This document shows, one piece after another, positions 31,680-40,690 of a DNA stretch of 56,992 nucleotides. Position 1 is the first letter of the stretch. The number at the start of each line of letters is the position of its first letter. A program made the position numbers and the translations under genes. Source of the DNA: Streptomyces sp. SA15 (lineage in GTDB: Bacteria > Actinomycetota > Actinomycetes > Streptomycetales > Streptomycetaceae); the NCBI RefSeq assembly GCF_002291145.1, contig NZ_NTGE01000045.1, positions 1 through 56,992 of the forward strand, written 5' to 3'. Below the pieces are notes generated by a model, which was not told the DNA's origin, made no database searches, and saw only the letters and a program-made list of their open reading frames with translations.

Positions 31680-34163
31680 CTACCTCTGCTTGATCCGCAG
31701 GAAGGTGATGGAGTTCGCCGGGAAGGTGTACGTGAACTTCTTCGCGACCCCCGAGAAGGTCGACGTCGCCGGGGCGACCGGCGTCTGAGTCTCACTGTTG
31801 ACCGCGTTCGGGTCGGCCGTCAGCGTGGTGACCTTGGCCTTGGACGCGACCTTCGCGCCGCCCAGGTCGATCGCCGTACGGGCCGCCGACGACTGGGCGT
31901 TGACGACCTTGACGATCAGGTCACCCGTCTTCTTGTCCAAGGTGGCGACCTGCCGGAACGGCTCGGCCGGCTTGTCGTCCTTGAAGCTGCCCCACTCCTT
32001 GCCGTCGAGGTACAGGGTGACCTGACGGCCCCGCACCTTGATGTCGATGTCGTAGGCGCGGCCCGTCTCGATGGACCCGGCCTTGGAGATGAGCGTCGAC
32101 TTGCCGCCGTCCACGGCCTGTTCGACGGCGGACTGGGTGTTGTTCCAGCCGCCCAGGTTCCACCAGTAGTAGTTGCCGGTGTCCTTGACGCCGAAGGCGA
32201 CGAGGAAGCCCTCCTTGCCGGACTTCTTGGTGGCCTTCACGTGCATGTCGTAGTCGTGCCAATTCGGGTCACCTGCCGAGACCATGGTGTTCTCGGCGGC
32301 GGCGTCGGTCTGGACGTACTGCCCGTCCTGGACGCTCCAGCTGCCGCCACCGGTGTGGGTCCACTTCGAGGCGTCACCGGAGAAGTCGTCGGTGAGCAGC
32401 GTGTTCCCGTCGGCGTCGGTGACGTTCACATCGTCGTACGCCGCACTGGTCGCCCACGTCGACAGACCGACGGCGCCGGTGATGGGGGCCAGCAGCGACG
32501 GGGTGCCGGTGGCCTCGGAGGGCACCACGCGGTCGCCGACGTTGTTCATGAACAGCTTCTGGACCTCGTAGTTGGCGGAGTTCCAGGAGGCGTGGTTGTT
32601 GAACCACACCATGTCCGGGCGCCACTGCACATAGTCCTCGTTGGCGAACAGCGGGGCGTAGGAGGCGAGTTTGACGATGTCGGCGTTGCGCTCCAGGCCG
32701 GTCATGAACGCCGCTTCGGCGAGGCCGTTCTTGAAGGCGTTGCCTTGTGAGGCGTACTCGCCCAGGAAGACCTTCGGGCCGTTCCTGTCATACGAGTCGT
32801 AGCGGTTGTTGTTCTGCAGGAACCACTGCGGGCTGTTGTAGTAGTGCTCGTCGACCATGTCGACCTTGGCTTCGCGGTTGAGCTGCCAGGCCGTGTCGAA
32901 GGTCTGACCGGTGTCGTCCGGGCCCGAGTTGGAGACGACGGTGATGTCGGGGTACTTCGCCTCGATGGCGGCGCGGAACTGCTTGAACCGGGCCATGAAC
33001 TCGACCGGCAGGTTCTCCTCGTTGCCGACCCCGATGTGGGTGAGGTGGAAGGGCTTGGGGTGGCCCATCTGCGCGCGCTTCTTGCCCCAGGTCGACGTCA
33101 CGGGCCCGTTGGCGAACTCGACGAGGTCGAGGGCGTCCTGGATGTGCCGCTTGAGCAGCGCCTCGTCGTCGGTGGCCCTGTTCTGGCCGCAGCCGGTCAC
33201 CAGCGCCGGGACGACGGGCAGGGGCATCGCGCCGATGTCCTCGGCGAAGCGGAAGTACTCGTAGTAGCCGAGGCCGTAACTCTGGTTGTAGCCCCAGAAG
33301 TTGGAGTTGGTGGCGCGCTCCTCGACCGGGCCGATGGTGTCCTTCCACTGGTAGGAACGCTTGCGCTGCCAGTTGGAGGCCTCGCTGTAGTCCTCCATGG
33401 AGCCGGTGTTGACCAGACAGCCGCCGGGGAAGCGCAGGAAGCCCGGGTGGAGGGCCTCGACCTTCTCGGCGAGGTCCTTGCGCAGGCCGTTCGGCTGATG
33501 CTTGTAGGTGTCGCGCGGGAACAGGGACACCATGTCCAGGGCCGCCGCGGCGGCGGAGCCGACGGTGAGGCGGCCGTTGCTGCTGGTGCGGGTCGCGGTG
33601 AAGGTGGCGGTGTACTTGGCCCAGCTGTCCTTCCGCACGGTCACCTTGCGGGCGGTGGCCAGCGGGCCGTCGGCATCCTGGAGGGTGACCGTGAGGGCGG
33701 CGCCGCCGGCCGCGCGGGCCCACACCGAGAAGTCGTACTTCTTGCCCTGCTCCACGTGGATGCCGGTGTTGTAGCCGGAGTTCGTCACGGACGAACCGGC
33801 GCCCAGGGAGAGGTAGTTGCGGTTGCGCTCGTTGAGCCGGCCGTCGTCGTTCACGACCTGGCCGGTGCCGTCGACCGCCCAGGAGGTGAGGGGCGTGTAC
33901 GAGGTGTTGTCGGCGGTGGAGTATTCGAAGGACCGGTTCTGCACGAGCTCGGCGTACAGGCCGCCGTCCGCGGCCCGGTTGATGTCCTCGAAGAAGACGC
34001 CGTACATCGTGTCGTCGATCTTCGCGCCCTGGACACTCGGGTCGACGGTGATCGCGTAGTCGGTGACGTCCTCGGCGTGTGCGGGGGCCGGGACGAGGCC
34101 GGCCGCCACCACGAAGGCGGTGGCCGTGAGACCTAGTCTCCAGCGGGTGCGCGTGCGTGACAT
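31680..34163 (-). CDS. Secreted alpha-L-arabinofuranosidase, GH51
   Basis: This 827-residue exported enzyme has a signal cut near AHA (30). A CBM4/9-like jelly roll lies about 95-215 within the N-terminal part. The GH51 barrel follows, with acid/base E382 (GVGNEEN) and nucleophile E469 (FLGEYAS). A C-terminal domain at about 560-700 resembles a concanavalin-like or DUF1080 fold. It removes arabinose from arabinoxylan or arabinan outside the cell. Basic residues and a GGAG site precede the ATG at 34163. It is monocistronic, with a strong terminator. Confidence 0.92.
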   Translation of the reverse strand: MSRTRTRWRLGLTATAFVVAAGLVPAPAHAEDVTDYAITVDPSVQGAKIDDTMYGVFFEDINRAADGGLYAELVQNRSFEYSTADNTSYTPLTSWAVDGTGQVVNDDGRLNERNRNYLSLGAGSSVTNSGYNTGIHVEQGKKYDFSVWARAAGGAALTVTLQDADGPLATARKVTVRKDSWAKYTATFTATRTSSNGRLTVGSAAAAALDMVSLFPRDTYKHQPNGLRKDLAEKVEALHPGFLRFPGGCLVNTGSMEDYSEASNWQRKRSYQWKDTIGPVEERATNSNFWGYNQSYGLGYYEYFRFAEDIGAMPLPVVPALVTGCGQNRATDDEALLKRHIQDALDLVEFANGPVTSTWGKKRAQMGHPKPFHLTHIGVGNEENLPVEFMARFKQFRAAIEAKYPDITVVSNSGPDDTGQTFDTAWQLNREAKVDMVDEHYYNSPQWFLQNNNRYDSYDRNGPKVFLGEYASQGNAFKNGLAEAAFMTGLERNADIVKLASYAPLFANEDYVQWRPDMVWFNNHASWNSANYEVQKLFMNNVGDRVVPSEATGTPSLLAPITGAVGLSTWATSAAYDDVNVTDADGNTLLTDDFSGDASKWTHTGGGSWSVQDGQYVQTDAAAENTMVSAGDPNWHDYDMHVKATKKSGKEGFLVAFGVKDTGNYYWWNLGGWNNTQSAVEQAVDGGKSTLISKAGSIETGRAYDIDIKVRGRQVTLYLDGKEWGSFKDDKPAEPFRQVATLDKKTGDLIVKVVNAQSSAARTAIDLGGAKVASKAKVTTLTADPNAVNSETQTPVAPATSTFSGVAKKFTYTFPANSITFLRIKQR

Positions 34164-34208
34164 GGATACTCCGCGGCTCAGGTATGGGAGTTGTCAGGTG
34201 TACGACTG

Positions 34209-34222
34209 TTCGGTATATCGGA
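34209..34222. promoter_or_regulatory. Imperfect palindrome upstream of the arabinofuranosidase gene
   Basis: TTCGGTATATCGGA matches its reverse complement at 10 of 14 positions and lies 46 bases before the start of the GH51 gene. Sugar-responsive repressors often bind such AT-centred palindromes in Streptomyces glycoside hydrolase promoters. This is a weak prediction. Confidence 0.35.
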
Positions 34223-34314
34223 CGATGATCAGCACTTCGAACGGCAAGATAGGTAGGGGACAAGGACGCGTCAATGGTTCGCGCAGCAACGGATGGGACG
34301 AGGGACGCAACGGG

Positions 34315-34794
34315 ATGGGCGAGTTCTGGCCGGTGCCGGACGTGCTGGCGTATCTGGCCGGGCGCTGGCGGGTGGAGCGGTCGGTGCGGGATCTGGCGAG
34401 TGGCGCACAGGGTCGCTTCAGCGGTGCGACGGTTTTCGGCCCACTGGACTCACTGGGCGCACTGGACTCACTGGGCTCGCTGGACGGAGGCGGGCTGCTG
34501 CACCACGAGTCCGGCACCTTCACCTGGCTGGGCGTCCCGCGTCCCGCCGAACGCACGCTGCGCTTCCTGCCCGGGGACTCACCGGGCACGGCGGCCGTAC
34601 GCTTCGCCGACGGCCGCCCCTTCCACGACCTGGACCTGGCCTCCGGCCGGCACCTGGCCGACCATCCGTGCTCGGCGGACCTCTACCAGGGCGAGTTCAC
34701 CGTGCGCAACCAGGATCACTGGCGGACTGTGTGGCGGGTGGGCGGACCTGCCAAGGACCTCGTCCTCATCACCGAGTACGCCCGCGAGGGCTGA
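34315..34794 (+). CDS. DUF6314 family protein
   Basis: This 159-residue protein has the lipocalin-like pattern of DUF6314: LAGRWRVERSVRDL at the N-terminus, FSGATVFGP, HESGTFTWLG, and DLYQGEFTVR ... WRVGGPAKDL near the end. Residues 45-55 are a short tandem repeat (LDSLGALDSLGSLD). I chose the ATG at 34315, which has GAGGGA upstream. The function is unknown. Its last codons lie inside a 31-bp tandem repeat. Confidence 0.8.
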   Translation: MGEFWPVPDVLAYLAGRWRVERSVRDLASGAQGRFSGATVFGPLDSLGALDSLGSLDGGGLLHHESGTFTWLGVPRPAERTLRFLPGDSPGTAAVRFADGRPFHDLDLASGRHLADHPCSADLYQGEFTVRNQDHWRTVWRVGGPAKDLVLITEYAREG

Positions 34795-34899
34795 GCGGTC
34801 TCCTGACTACACCCCGGAGGGCTGAGCGGTCTCCTGACTACACCCGCGAGGGCTGAACGGTCATCCCGACTACGCCCGGGAAGACTGAGCGGACACCCC
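34774..34899. repeat. 31-bp tandem repeat spanning two convergent gene ends
   Basis: Four units of 31-32 bp start at 34774, 34805, 34836 and 34868. The first contains the end and stop of the DUF6314 gene (EYAREG-stop) and the fourth contains the end of the convergent phosphatase-like gene. The middle two units each repeat a DYT-x-EG-stop-like ending, so the stop codon is amplified with the unit. The array looks like successive duplications of a gene end. Confidence 0.9.
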
Positions 34900-35463
34900 G
34901 TCGAAGCGGAGGCTCCAGCGCCCTGCCCGGCCGGTGACGGTCGTCGTCGACAGGGGGCGGACGTCGATGTTCCAGTACGTCGCGGGCGGCGCCTTCAGGG
35001 CGTACACCAGGGCCGCGCGGATCACGGACGGCTCGGCCACGGCGACGATGCGGCCGCCGTCCTCGACGGGCCGGGTGTCGAGCCAGTTCCCGACGCGGGA
35101 GATGAAGGCCAGCAGGGACTCCCCGCCGTGCGGGGTGGCCTGCGGGTCGGCGAGCCAGGCGTCCACGGCCTCCGGCTCACGGGCCATCGCCTCGCCGAGC
35201 GTCAGCCCGTTCCAGCGCCCCATGTCACAGTCCCGCAGGGCGAGTTGCACCAGCGGTGAGTACCCGAGGGCATCGCCTGTGGCGCGGCTGCGCGGAGTCG
35301 GCGAGCAGTAGCGCAGCTCGGCCGCCGCGAGCGGGATCAGGCCCTGGGCGACGCGCTGCACCTCGTCCCAGCCGGCCTGGTCCAGCGGACGGTCGTCCGC
35401 GAAGCGCTCCGCCAGCAGCGGGGAGCTGCGCGCGGCGGCGACGAAGGTGACCCGTAGTTGCAT
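34870..35463 (-). CDS. Histidine-phosphatase-fold protein lacking catalytic histidines
   Basis: This 197-residue protein has the overall phosphoglycerate-mutase pattern: CSPTPRSRATGDALG, DMGRWNGLTLGEA, and PHGGESLLAFISRVGNWL. The hallmark N-terminal R-H-G is replaced by FVAAARSS (A9, A10, A11), and the second histidine region reads AEPSVIRA where SHG would be expected. It is therefore unlikely to be a phosphatase and may bind a ligand. The length is normal. The C-terminal codons lie in the 31-bp repeat. Confidence 0.8.
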   Translation of the reverse strand: MQLRVTFVAAARSSPLLAERFADDRPLDQAGWDEVQRVAQGLIPLAAAELRYCSPTPRSRATGDALGYSPLVQLALRDCDMGRWNGLTLGEAMAREPEAVDAWLADPQATPHGGESLLAFISRVGNWLDTRPVEDGGRIVAVAEPSVIRAALVYALKAPPATYWNIDVRPLSTTTVTGRAGRWSLRFDGVSAQSSRA

Positions 35464-35591
35464 GCGGCGATGGTGAGTCGCGGAAGTGCGCAGGTCAAGA
35501 GGTGTTGCCTGGGAGTTACCCAGGGTGGGCCGGAACCGGCCGACCGTGGGGACAGCCGGCGGTGCACGCGCTGGGCGCCGGGCACGGGGCG

Positions 35592-35702
35592 TTCACCACG
35601 GTCGGCGACTGGTCTCTGATGGTCGAGTGCAACGGCTATCTGGGCATCACGCCGGAGGCCATGGTGCCCCTCTCGCGCGGCCATAGGGTGGTCTCCCACT
35701 TC
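35592..35702 (+). pseudogene. DUF6461-like fragment
   Basis: This plus-strand frame reads FTTVGDWSLMVECNGYLG and then PLSRGHRVVSHF. I recognise it as the centre of DUF6461-type proteins, common in Streptomyces. No proper start precedes it, and the homology ends after VVSHF, where the family continues with RNVNAV-like residues. Only about 37 residues remain. It sits at the 3' end of the MocR gene on the other strand. Confidence 0.45.
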
Positions 35703-35719
35703 CCCCCGGTCCCCCGCGC

Positions 35720-37153
35720 CTAGAGCACCTCGTCACAAGCCCTACGAAGCCGCCGTACCCCCTCCGCGATCTCCCCCGTCCCCGCCACCGCCGCGAAGCT
35801 CAACCGCACGTGCCCGGCAGGAGGCTCGGCGCTGAAGTACGGGCGGCCGGGCGTGATCGCGACGCCGGCGCGGAGGGCGGCGGCCGTCAGAGCGGCCTCG
35901 TCGGTGCCGTCGGGGAGGCGCAGCCAGAGGTGGTAGCCGCCCGAGGGGATGTGCGGGAGGGAGAGTTCGGGGAGGTCGAGGCGGAGGGCGGAGGTCATCG
36001 TGTCGCGGCGGGCCTTCAGCTCCGCGGAGATGGCGCGCAGATGGCGGGGCCAAGCGGGCGAGCCGACCAGTTCGAGCGCCGCCTCCTGGAGCGGCCGGGG
36101 GACGAAGAAGGTGTCGACGATCTGGATGGCGCGCAGCCGCTCCAGCACAGGGCCGTGGGCGGCGAGCGCGCTCACCCGGAAGCTGGGTGAGGTGGCCTTG
36201 GTCAGCGAGCAGACGTGCACGACGACTCCGTCGGGGTCGTCTGCGGCCAGCGGACGCGGCAGCGGCCCCGCGCTCTCGTGCACGAGCCGTCGTACGAAGT
36301 CGTCCTCGATGACGAACGCACCGGCCTCGCGCGCGATCCGGAGCACCTCCGCGCGCCGGTCGGGGGCGAGCACGGCGCCGGTGGGGTTCTGGAAGAGCGG
36401 CTGGCAGACGAAGACCCGGGCCCCGGTCGCTCGGAAGGCGTCGGTCAGCAGGGCCGGTTTCACGCCGTCCGTGTCCACCGGTACCGGGACCGGCCGCAGA
36501 CCGGCCGCGCGGGCGATCGCCAGCATGCCCGGGTAGGTGGGCGACTCGACGAGGACGGGCGCCCCGGGCGGGGCGAGCGCGCGCAGTGCCGTGGTCAGCG
36601 CGGACTGGCCGCCCGAGGTGATCAGCACCTCGGCGGCCGTGATGGCACCGCCGATGCCGCGCGCGAACCACTCCCGCAGCTCCGGTAGCCCCTCCGTCGG
36701 CGGCCGCCCCCAGGCTCCCGGGCGGCGGCCCGCCCGGGACAGCGCCGCGGCCATCGCCCGCTCCGGCTGCAGCGAGGGGTGCAGATAGCCGCCGTTGAAC
36801 TCCACGACACCGGGCGGCGGGGCGGCGAGCGAGACCAGGACGCCGGAGGCGTCGACCGAGCGCGGTACGAGGTCGGCGGCGCCGTCCGCGCTGAGGGTGA
36901 CCTCCTGCCAGGAGGTGTCTCCGGCGACAGCGGCGGTGGGACGCGGCCGGGCGCGGAAGGCTCCGGCGCCGGGCCGGGTGACCACCAGCCCCTCGGCGGC
37001 CAGTTGCGCCAGGGCCCGCGAGACGGTCACCGGGCTCACCCGGAACCGCTCGACGAGGGCACGGCTCGACGGGAGCTTTCCTCCCGGCGAGTAGCGGTCC
37101 AGCTCCCTTCGCAGCTGTTCTGCCAGATCACCGACGCTGCTACGCTCTTGCAT
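35720..37153 (-). CDS. MocR-type GntR regulator with aminotransferase domain
   Basis: This 477-residue protein has an N-terminal winged helix (about 1-70, with SSRALVERFRVSPVTVSRAL) fused to a fold-type I aminotransferase domain. It has CSLTKATSPSFRVS with the PLP lysine. MocR proteins sense PLP or amino compounds and control a neighbouring gene, here the divergent EamA exporter. The ATG at 37153 overlaps the ATG of that gene by two bases. TACTCT lies eight bases upstream, so the mRNA is probably leaderless. Confidence 0.9.
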   Translation of the reverse strand: MQERSSVGDLAEQLRRELDRYSPGGKLPSSRALVERFRVSPVTVSRALAQLAAEGLVVTRPGAGAFRARPRPTAAVAGDTSWQEVTLSADGAADLVPRSVDASGVLVSLAAPPPGVVEFNGGYLHPSLQPERAMAAALSRAGRRPGAWGRPPTEGLPELREWFARGIGGAITAAEVLITSGGQSALTTALRALAPPGAPVLVESPTYPGMLAIARAAGLRPVPVPVDTDGVKPALLTDAFRATGARVFVCQPLFQNPTGAVLAPDRRAEVLRIAREAGAFVIEDDFVRRLVHESAGPLPRPLAADDPDGVVVHVCSLTKATSPSFRVSALAAHGPVLERLRAIQIVDTFFVPRPLQEAALELVGSPAWPRHLRAISAELKARRDTMTSALRLDLPELSLPHIPSGGYHLWLRLPDGTDEAALTAAALRAGVAITPGRPYFSAEPPAGHVRLSFAAVAGTGEIAEGVRRLRRACDEVL

Positions 37154-38072
37154 GAGAGCACAGAGTAGCGCTACCGCGCCGACCCGGATAGCGGTCACCG
37201 CTCCGGCCGGGACGACGACAACCGCCGGCACCCTCCAGGCCGCCCTCGGTGTCGTCGCCTTCTCCCTCACCTTCCCCGCCACCGCCTGGGGCCTGGAGGG
37301 CTTCAGCCCCTGGGCCCTGATCGCGGCGCGTACGGTCCTCGCGGCGCTGATCGCGGGCGGCTGTCTGCTGGCGCTGCGCGTCCCGTTGCCCGGCCGCCGC
37401 CACTGGCCGGGCCTCGCGGTCGTCGCCGCCGGGGTCGTGGTCGGCTTCCCGCTGCTGTCCACGCTCGCCCTGCAGACCTCGACCACCGCGCACGCCGCCG
37501 TGGTCGTCGGCCTGCTGCCGCTGACGACCGCGCTCTGCTCCGCCCTGCGCATGGGCACCCGTCCCTCCCGCACGTTCTGGACGGCGGCGCTCGTGGGCGC
37601 GGCGGCGGTGGTCGCCTTCGCGGTGCAGCAGAGCGGCGGCGCGCTCACCGCCGCCGATCTGTACCTCTTCGCGGCGCTGCTGGTGTGCGCGGCCGGCTAC
37701 ACCGAGGGCGGCCGGCTGGCCCGGGTCATGCCGGGGTGGCAGGTCATCGGCTGGGCGCTGGTGCTGTGTCTGCCGCTCGCCGCGCCCGCCGCCGCGGTGG
37801 CGCTGGCGTACGAGCCGCCGCACCTGACGGCGCACAGCGTGGCCGGACTGCTCTGGGTCGCGGCGGGCTCGCAGTTCTTCGGCCTGGTCGTCTGGTACCG
37901 GGGCATGGCCGCGATCGGCATCCCGAGGGCCAGCCAGTTGCAGTTGGCCCAGCCGCTGCTCACACTGGTGTGGTCGGTGCTACTGCTCGGCGAGCACCTG
38001 ACGGTGGCCGCCCCGGTGACGGCCGCGGCGGTGCTCGTGTGCATCGCCGTCACCCAGCGGGCGCGGAGCTGA
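37152..38072 (+). CDS. EamA family drug/metabolite transporter
   Basis: This 306-residue membrane protein has ten predicted helices as two EamA repeats. It is probably an exporter of an amino acid or metabolite. It is divergent from the MocR regulator, with no space between them: the sequence CATG serves as both start codons. TACGCT ends five bases before its ATG, consistent with a leaderless mRNA. Regulation by the MocR protein is inferred from the arrangement. Confidence 0.9.
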   Translation: MRAQSSATAPTRIAVTAPAGTTTTAGTLQAALGVVAFSLTFPATAWGLEGFSPWALIAARTVLAALIAGGCLLALRVPLPGRRHWPGLAVVAAGVVVGFPLLSTLALQTSTTAHAAVVVGLLPLTTALCSALRMGTRPSRTFWTAALVGAAAVVAFAVQQSGGALTAADLYLFAALLVCAAGYTEGGRLARVMPGWQVIGWALVLCLPLAAPAAAVALAYEPPHLTAHSVAGLLWVAAGSQFFGLVVWYRGMAAIGIPRASQLQLAQPLLTLVWSVLLLGEHLTVAAPVTAAAVLVCIAVTQRARS

Positions 38073-38165
38073 GCGGCGCGCACGCGCCGGTCCCATCCGG
38101 GCCCCTGCGCCGTAAACTCGAGGCCACGGACCGCTGCTCCCGCACATGGTGAGGAGGCCCAACAG

Positions 38166-38366
38166 ATGCGCGCAACCGTGGGCGACCAGCTTGTCCAGCA
38201 CGGCAGGGTGGTCGGACAGCACGACAAGGTCGGCGAGATCGTCGAAGTACTCGGCCAGGAGGGCAACCCCCCGTACCGCGTCCGCTTCGAGGACGGGCAC
38301 GAGGGCGTGTGCTCGCCCGGCCCCGACACCGAGATCCGGCACCGAGAGAAGGAAACCCGCAGGTGA
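38166..38366 (+). CDS. DUF1918 protein
   Basis: This 66-residue DUF1918 protein has the SH3-like pattern VGDQLVQHGRVVGQ ... GEIVEVLG ... YRVRFEDGHEG. GGAGG lies nine bases before the ATG. Homologues are small stress- or ribosome-associated proteins of unknown function in actinobacteria. It ends two bases before the stop of the convergent hydrolase gene. Confidence 0.88.
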   Translation: MRATVGDQLVQHGRVVGQHDKVGEIVEVLGQEGNPPYRVRFEDGHEGVCSPGPDTEIRHREKETRR

Positions 38367-38367
38367 T

Positions 38368-39597
38368 TCAGCGCGGGGGCTTCGCCGGCTGCCCGTAGTG
38401 GTCGGCGACCACCCGCGCCATCGCCCCGATCCGGTCCGCCGCCACTTCCTTGGCGGCGAAGAAGACGTGCCCGCGCGCCTGCGGGTAGTCGCGTGCCAGG
38501 GTGAGATGGCGGGACAGTTCGGCCGGGTCCTGCCAGGCGGCGGGCTGCGCCGGATCACCCGCCTTGTACAGGGCCTCGCCCAGGTACAGCTTCGTACTGC
38601 TGCCCCGCGCCACCTCCGCCCACCAGGGCAGCAGCTTGGCGTAGTCGGCGGCGGCGAGGCCGATGTTCCAGTAGAGCTGCGGCACGATGTAGTCGATCCA
38701 GCCCTCGCGGACCCATTTCCGCGTGTCCGCGTGCAGATCGTCGTACGTCTGCACACCCGCCCGGGTGTCCGAGCCGCGCGAGTCGGTGGCCGCGTTGCGC
38801 CACACCCCGAAGGGGCTGATGCCGAAGCGGGTGGTGGGGCGGATCTCCTGGATGCGCCTCGCCATCTCCAGCACCAGCTTGTCGGTGTTGTCCCGCCGCC
38901 AGGCGGCCCGGTTGGGGAAGGCGCCGCCGTAGCGGTCGTAGGCCGCGTCGTCGTCGAAGGTCTGGCCCGCCACCGGATACGGGTAGAAGTAGTCGTCGAA
39001 GTGCACGGCGTCCACCGGGTACTTCTTCACCGCGTCCAGCATCGCGTTCTGCACGAAGGCCCGGACTTCGGGCAGCCCTGGGTTGTAGTAGAGCTTGCCG
39101 CCGTAGGCCACCACCCAGTCCGGGTGGGTGCGGGCGGGGTGGGAGGCGACGAGCCTCGTCGGGTCCGTGTGCATGGCGATGCGGTAGGGGTTGAACCAGG
39201 CGTGCAGTTCCAGCCCCCGGGCATGCGCCTCCCGCACGGCCGTACCGAGCGGGTCCCAGCCCGGGGACCTGCCCTGCGTGCCGGTGAGGCACGACGACCA
39301 GGGCTCGTACGGCGAGGGCCACAGCGCGTCCGCCGTCGGACGCACCTGGAAGATCACCGTGTTGAGGCGGTTGCGGACCGCCGTGTCCAGATGGGCGATC
39401 AGCTCGGCGCGCTGCTGGGCAGCCGTCAGGCCAGGCTGCGAGGGCCAGTCGCGGTTGGTCACGGTCGCCAGCCACACGCCCCGCATCTCGGTCGTCGCCC
39501 GGCGTGGATGCTGCTTCGGCCCGGCCGCCGCACCTGAGCCCGTCGTGAGAGTCGACAGCGCGGCCAGCGCGAACGCCCGACGTGACAGTCGCCCCAT
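38368..39597 (-). CDS. Secreted GHL10 family glycosyl hydrolase
   Basis: This 409-residue protein has a twin-arginine-like signal (LSRRAFALAAL) and a GHL10/DUF187 barrel: MRGVWLATVTNRDWP, FQVRPTADALWPS, ELHAWFNPYR, and DAVHFDDYFYPYP with the likely catalytic aspartates. Members act on cell-wall or exopolysaccharide. The ATG at 39597 is seven bases after AAGGGGG; a GTG two codons upstream is too close to that site. Confidence 0.88.
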   Translation of the reverse strand: MGRLSRRAFALAALSTLTTGSGAAAGPKQHPRRATTEMRGVWLATVTNRDWPSQPGLTAAQQRAELIAHLDTAVRNRLNTVIFQVRPTADALWPSPYEPWSSCLTGTQGRSPGWDPLGTAVREAHARGLELHAWFNPYRIAMHTDPTRLVASHPARTHPDWVVAYGGKLYYNPGLPEVRAFVQNAMLDAVKKYPVDAVHFDDYFYPYPVAGQTFDDDAAYDRYGGAFPNRAAWRRDNTDKLVLEMARRIQEIRPTTRFGISPFGVWRNAATDSRGSDTRAGVQTYDDLHADTRKWVREGWIDYIVPQLYWNIGLAAADYAKLLPWWAEVARGSSTKLYLGEALYKAGDPAQPAAWQDPAELSRHLTLARDYPQARGHVFFAAKEVAADRIGAMARVVADHYGQPAKPPR

Positions 39598-39767
39598 CTG
39601 CACACCCCCTTACACCGTGGATCCGCGCGGTCACGGATCGTCTCCGCGCCCAAGGATGCCCGACCCGGACGATCGATCATCGCTACTTCGGGGTAACGTG
39701 CACACGATCGGAGCAGGCCCTGCCCAGCGGGATCCTGCCACGGCCGAAGAACAGCGAAAGGGACGAT

Positions 39768-40640
39768 GTGACCGGCATCTCGGTAGACATTGCGCGGGTC
39801 GGAGTGGTGGGCTGCGGCCAGATGGGAGCGGGCATCGCCGAGGTGTGCGCCCGCGCCGGTCTGGACGTGATGGTCGCCGAGACCACCGGTGAGGCCCTGG
39901 AGATAGGCCGGACCCGGCTGTTCAACTCCCTGTCCAAGGCCGCCGAGCGCGGCAAGATCACCAGCGAGGAACTCGACGCGACGCAGGCGCGCCTGAGCTT
40001 CACCACCGATCTCGGCGAGTTCGCCGACCGCGACCTGGTGATCGAGGCCGTCGTCGAGAACGAGCAGGTCAAGACCGAGATCTTCCAGGTGCTCGACCAG
40101 GTGGTGACCAGGGCGGACGCGATCCTCGCCTCCAACACCTCCTCCATCCCGCTGGTCAAGCTGGCGGTCGCCACCTCGCGCCCCGACCAGGTCGTCGGCA
40201 TCCACTTCTTCAACCCGGCCCCGGTGCAGCAGCTGGTCGAGCTGATCCCGGCGCTCACCACCTCCGAGGGCACGCTCAGCCGCGCCCAGGTCTTCACCGA
40301 GAAGGTGCTCGGCAAGCACTCCATCCGCGCCCAGGACCGCTCCGGCTTCGTGGTGAACGCGCTGCTGATCCCGTACCTCCTCTCCGCCATCCGGATGTTC
40401 GAGTCGGGCATCGCCAGCCGCGAGGACATCGACAACGGCATGGAGATGGGCTGCGCCCACCCGATGGGCCCCCTGAAGCTGTCCGACCTGATCGGTCTGG
40501 ACACGGTCGTCTCGGTGGCCCAGAGCATGTACGAGGAGTACAAGGAGCCCCTCTACGCCGCTCCCCCGCTGCTCCAGCGCATGGTCGACGCCGGCCGCCT
40601 GGGCCGGAAGTCCGGCTCGGGCTTCTACACCTACGGCTGA
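39768..40640 (+). CDS. 3-hydroxybutyryl-CoA dehydrogenase
   Basis: This 290-residue enzyme oxidises 3-hydroxyacyl-CoA with NAD(P). It has GVVGCGQMGAGIAE (glycine motif 15-20), SNTSSIPL, and HFFNPAPVQQLVELI with the catalytic His, then a C-terminal helical domain. It resembles FadB2/PaaH. The GTG at 39768 follows AAAGGGA. The last seven codons, with the stop, are duplicated immediately downstream. Confidence 0.93.
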   Translation: MTGISVDIARVGVVGCGQMGAGIAEVCARAGLDVMVAETTGEALEIGRTRLFNSLSKAAERGKITSEELDATQARLSFTTDLGEFADRDLVIEAVVENEQVKTEIFQVLDQVVTRADAILASNTSSIPLVKLAVATSRPDQVVGIHFFNPAPVQQLVELIPALTTSEGTLSRAQVFTEKVLGKHSIRAQDRSGFVVNALLIPYLLSAIRMFESGIASREDIDNGMEMGCAHPMGPLKLSDLIGLDTVVSVAQSMYEEYKEPLYAAPPLLQRMVDAGRLGRKSGSGFYTYG

Positions 40641-40664
40641 TTCTTCTACACCTACGGCTGATTA
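40623..40664 (+). repeat. 21-bp duplication of a gene's last codons and stop
   Basis: Two adjacent 21-bp units (40623-40643 and 40644-40664) both read TTCTACACCTACGGCTGATT. The first contains the end of the dehydrogenase gene (FYTYG-stop); the second repeats it after the stop. Confidence 0.95.
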
Positions 40665-40690
40665 CAGACGGTCAGTATCCAGCCATCGCG

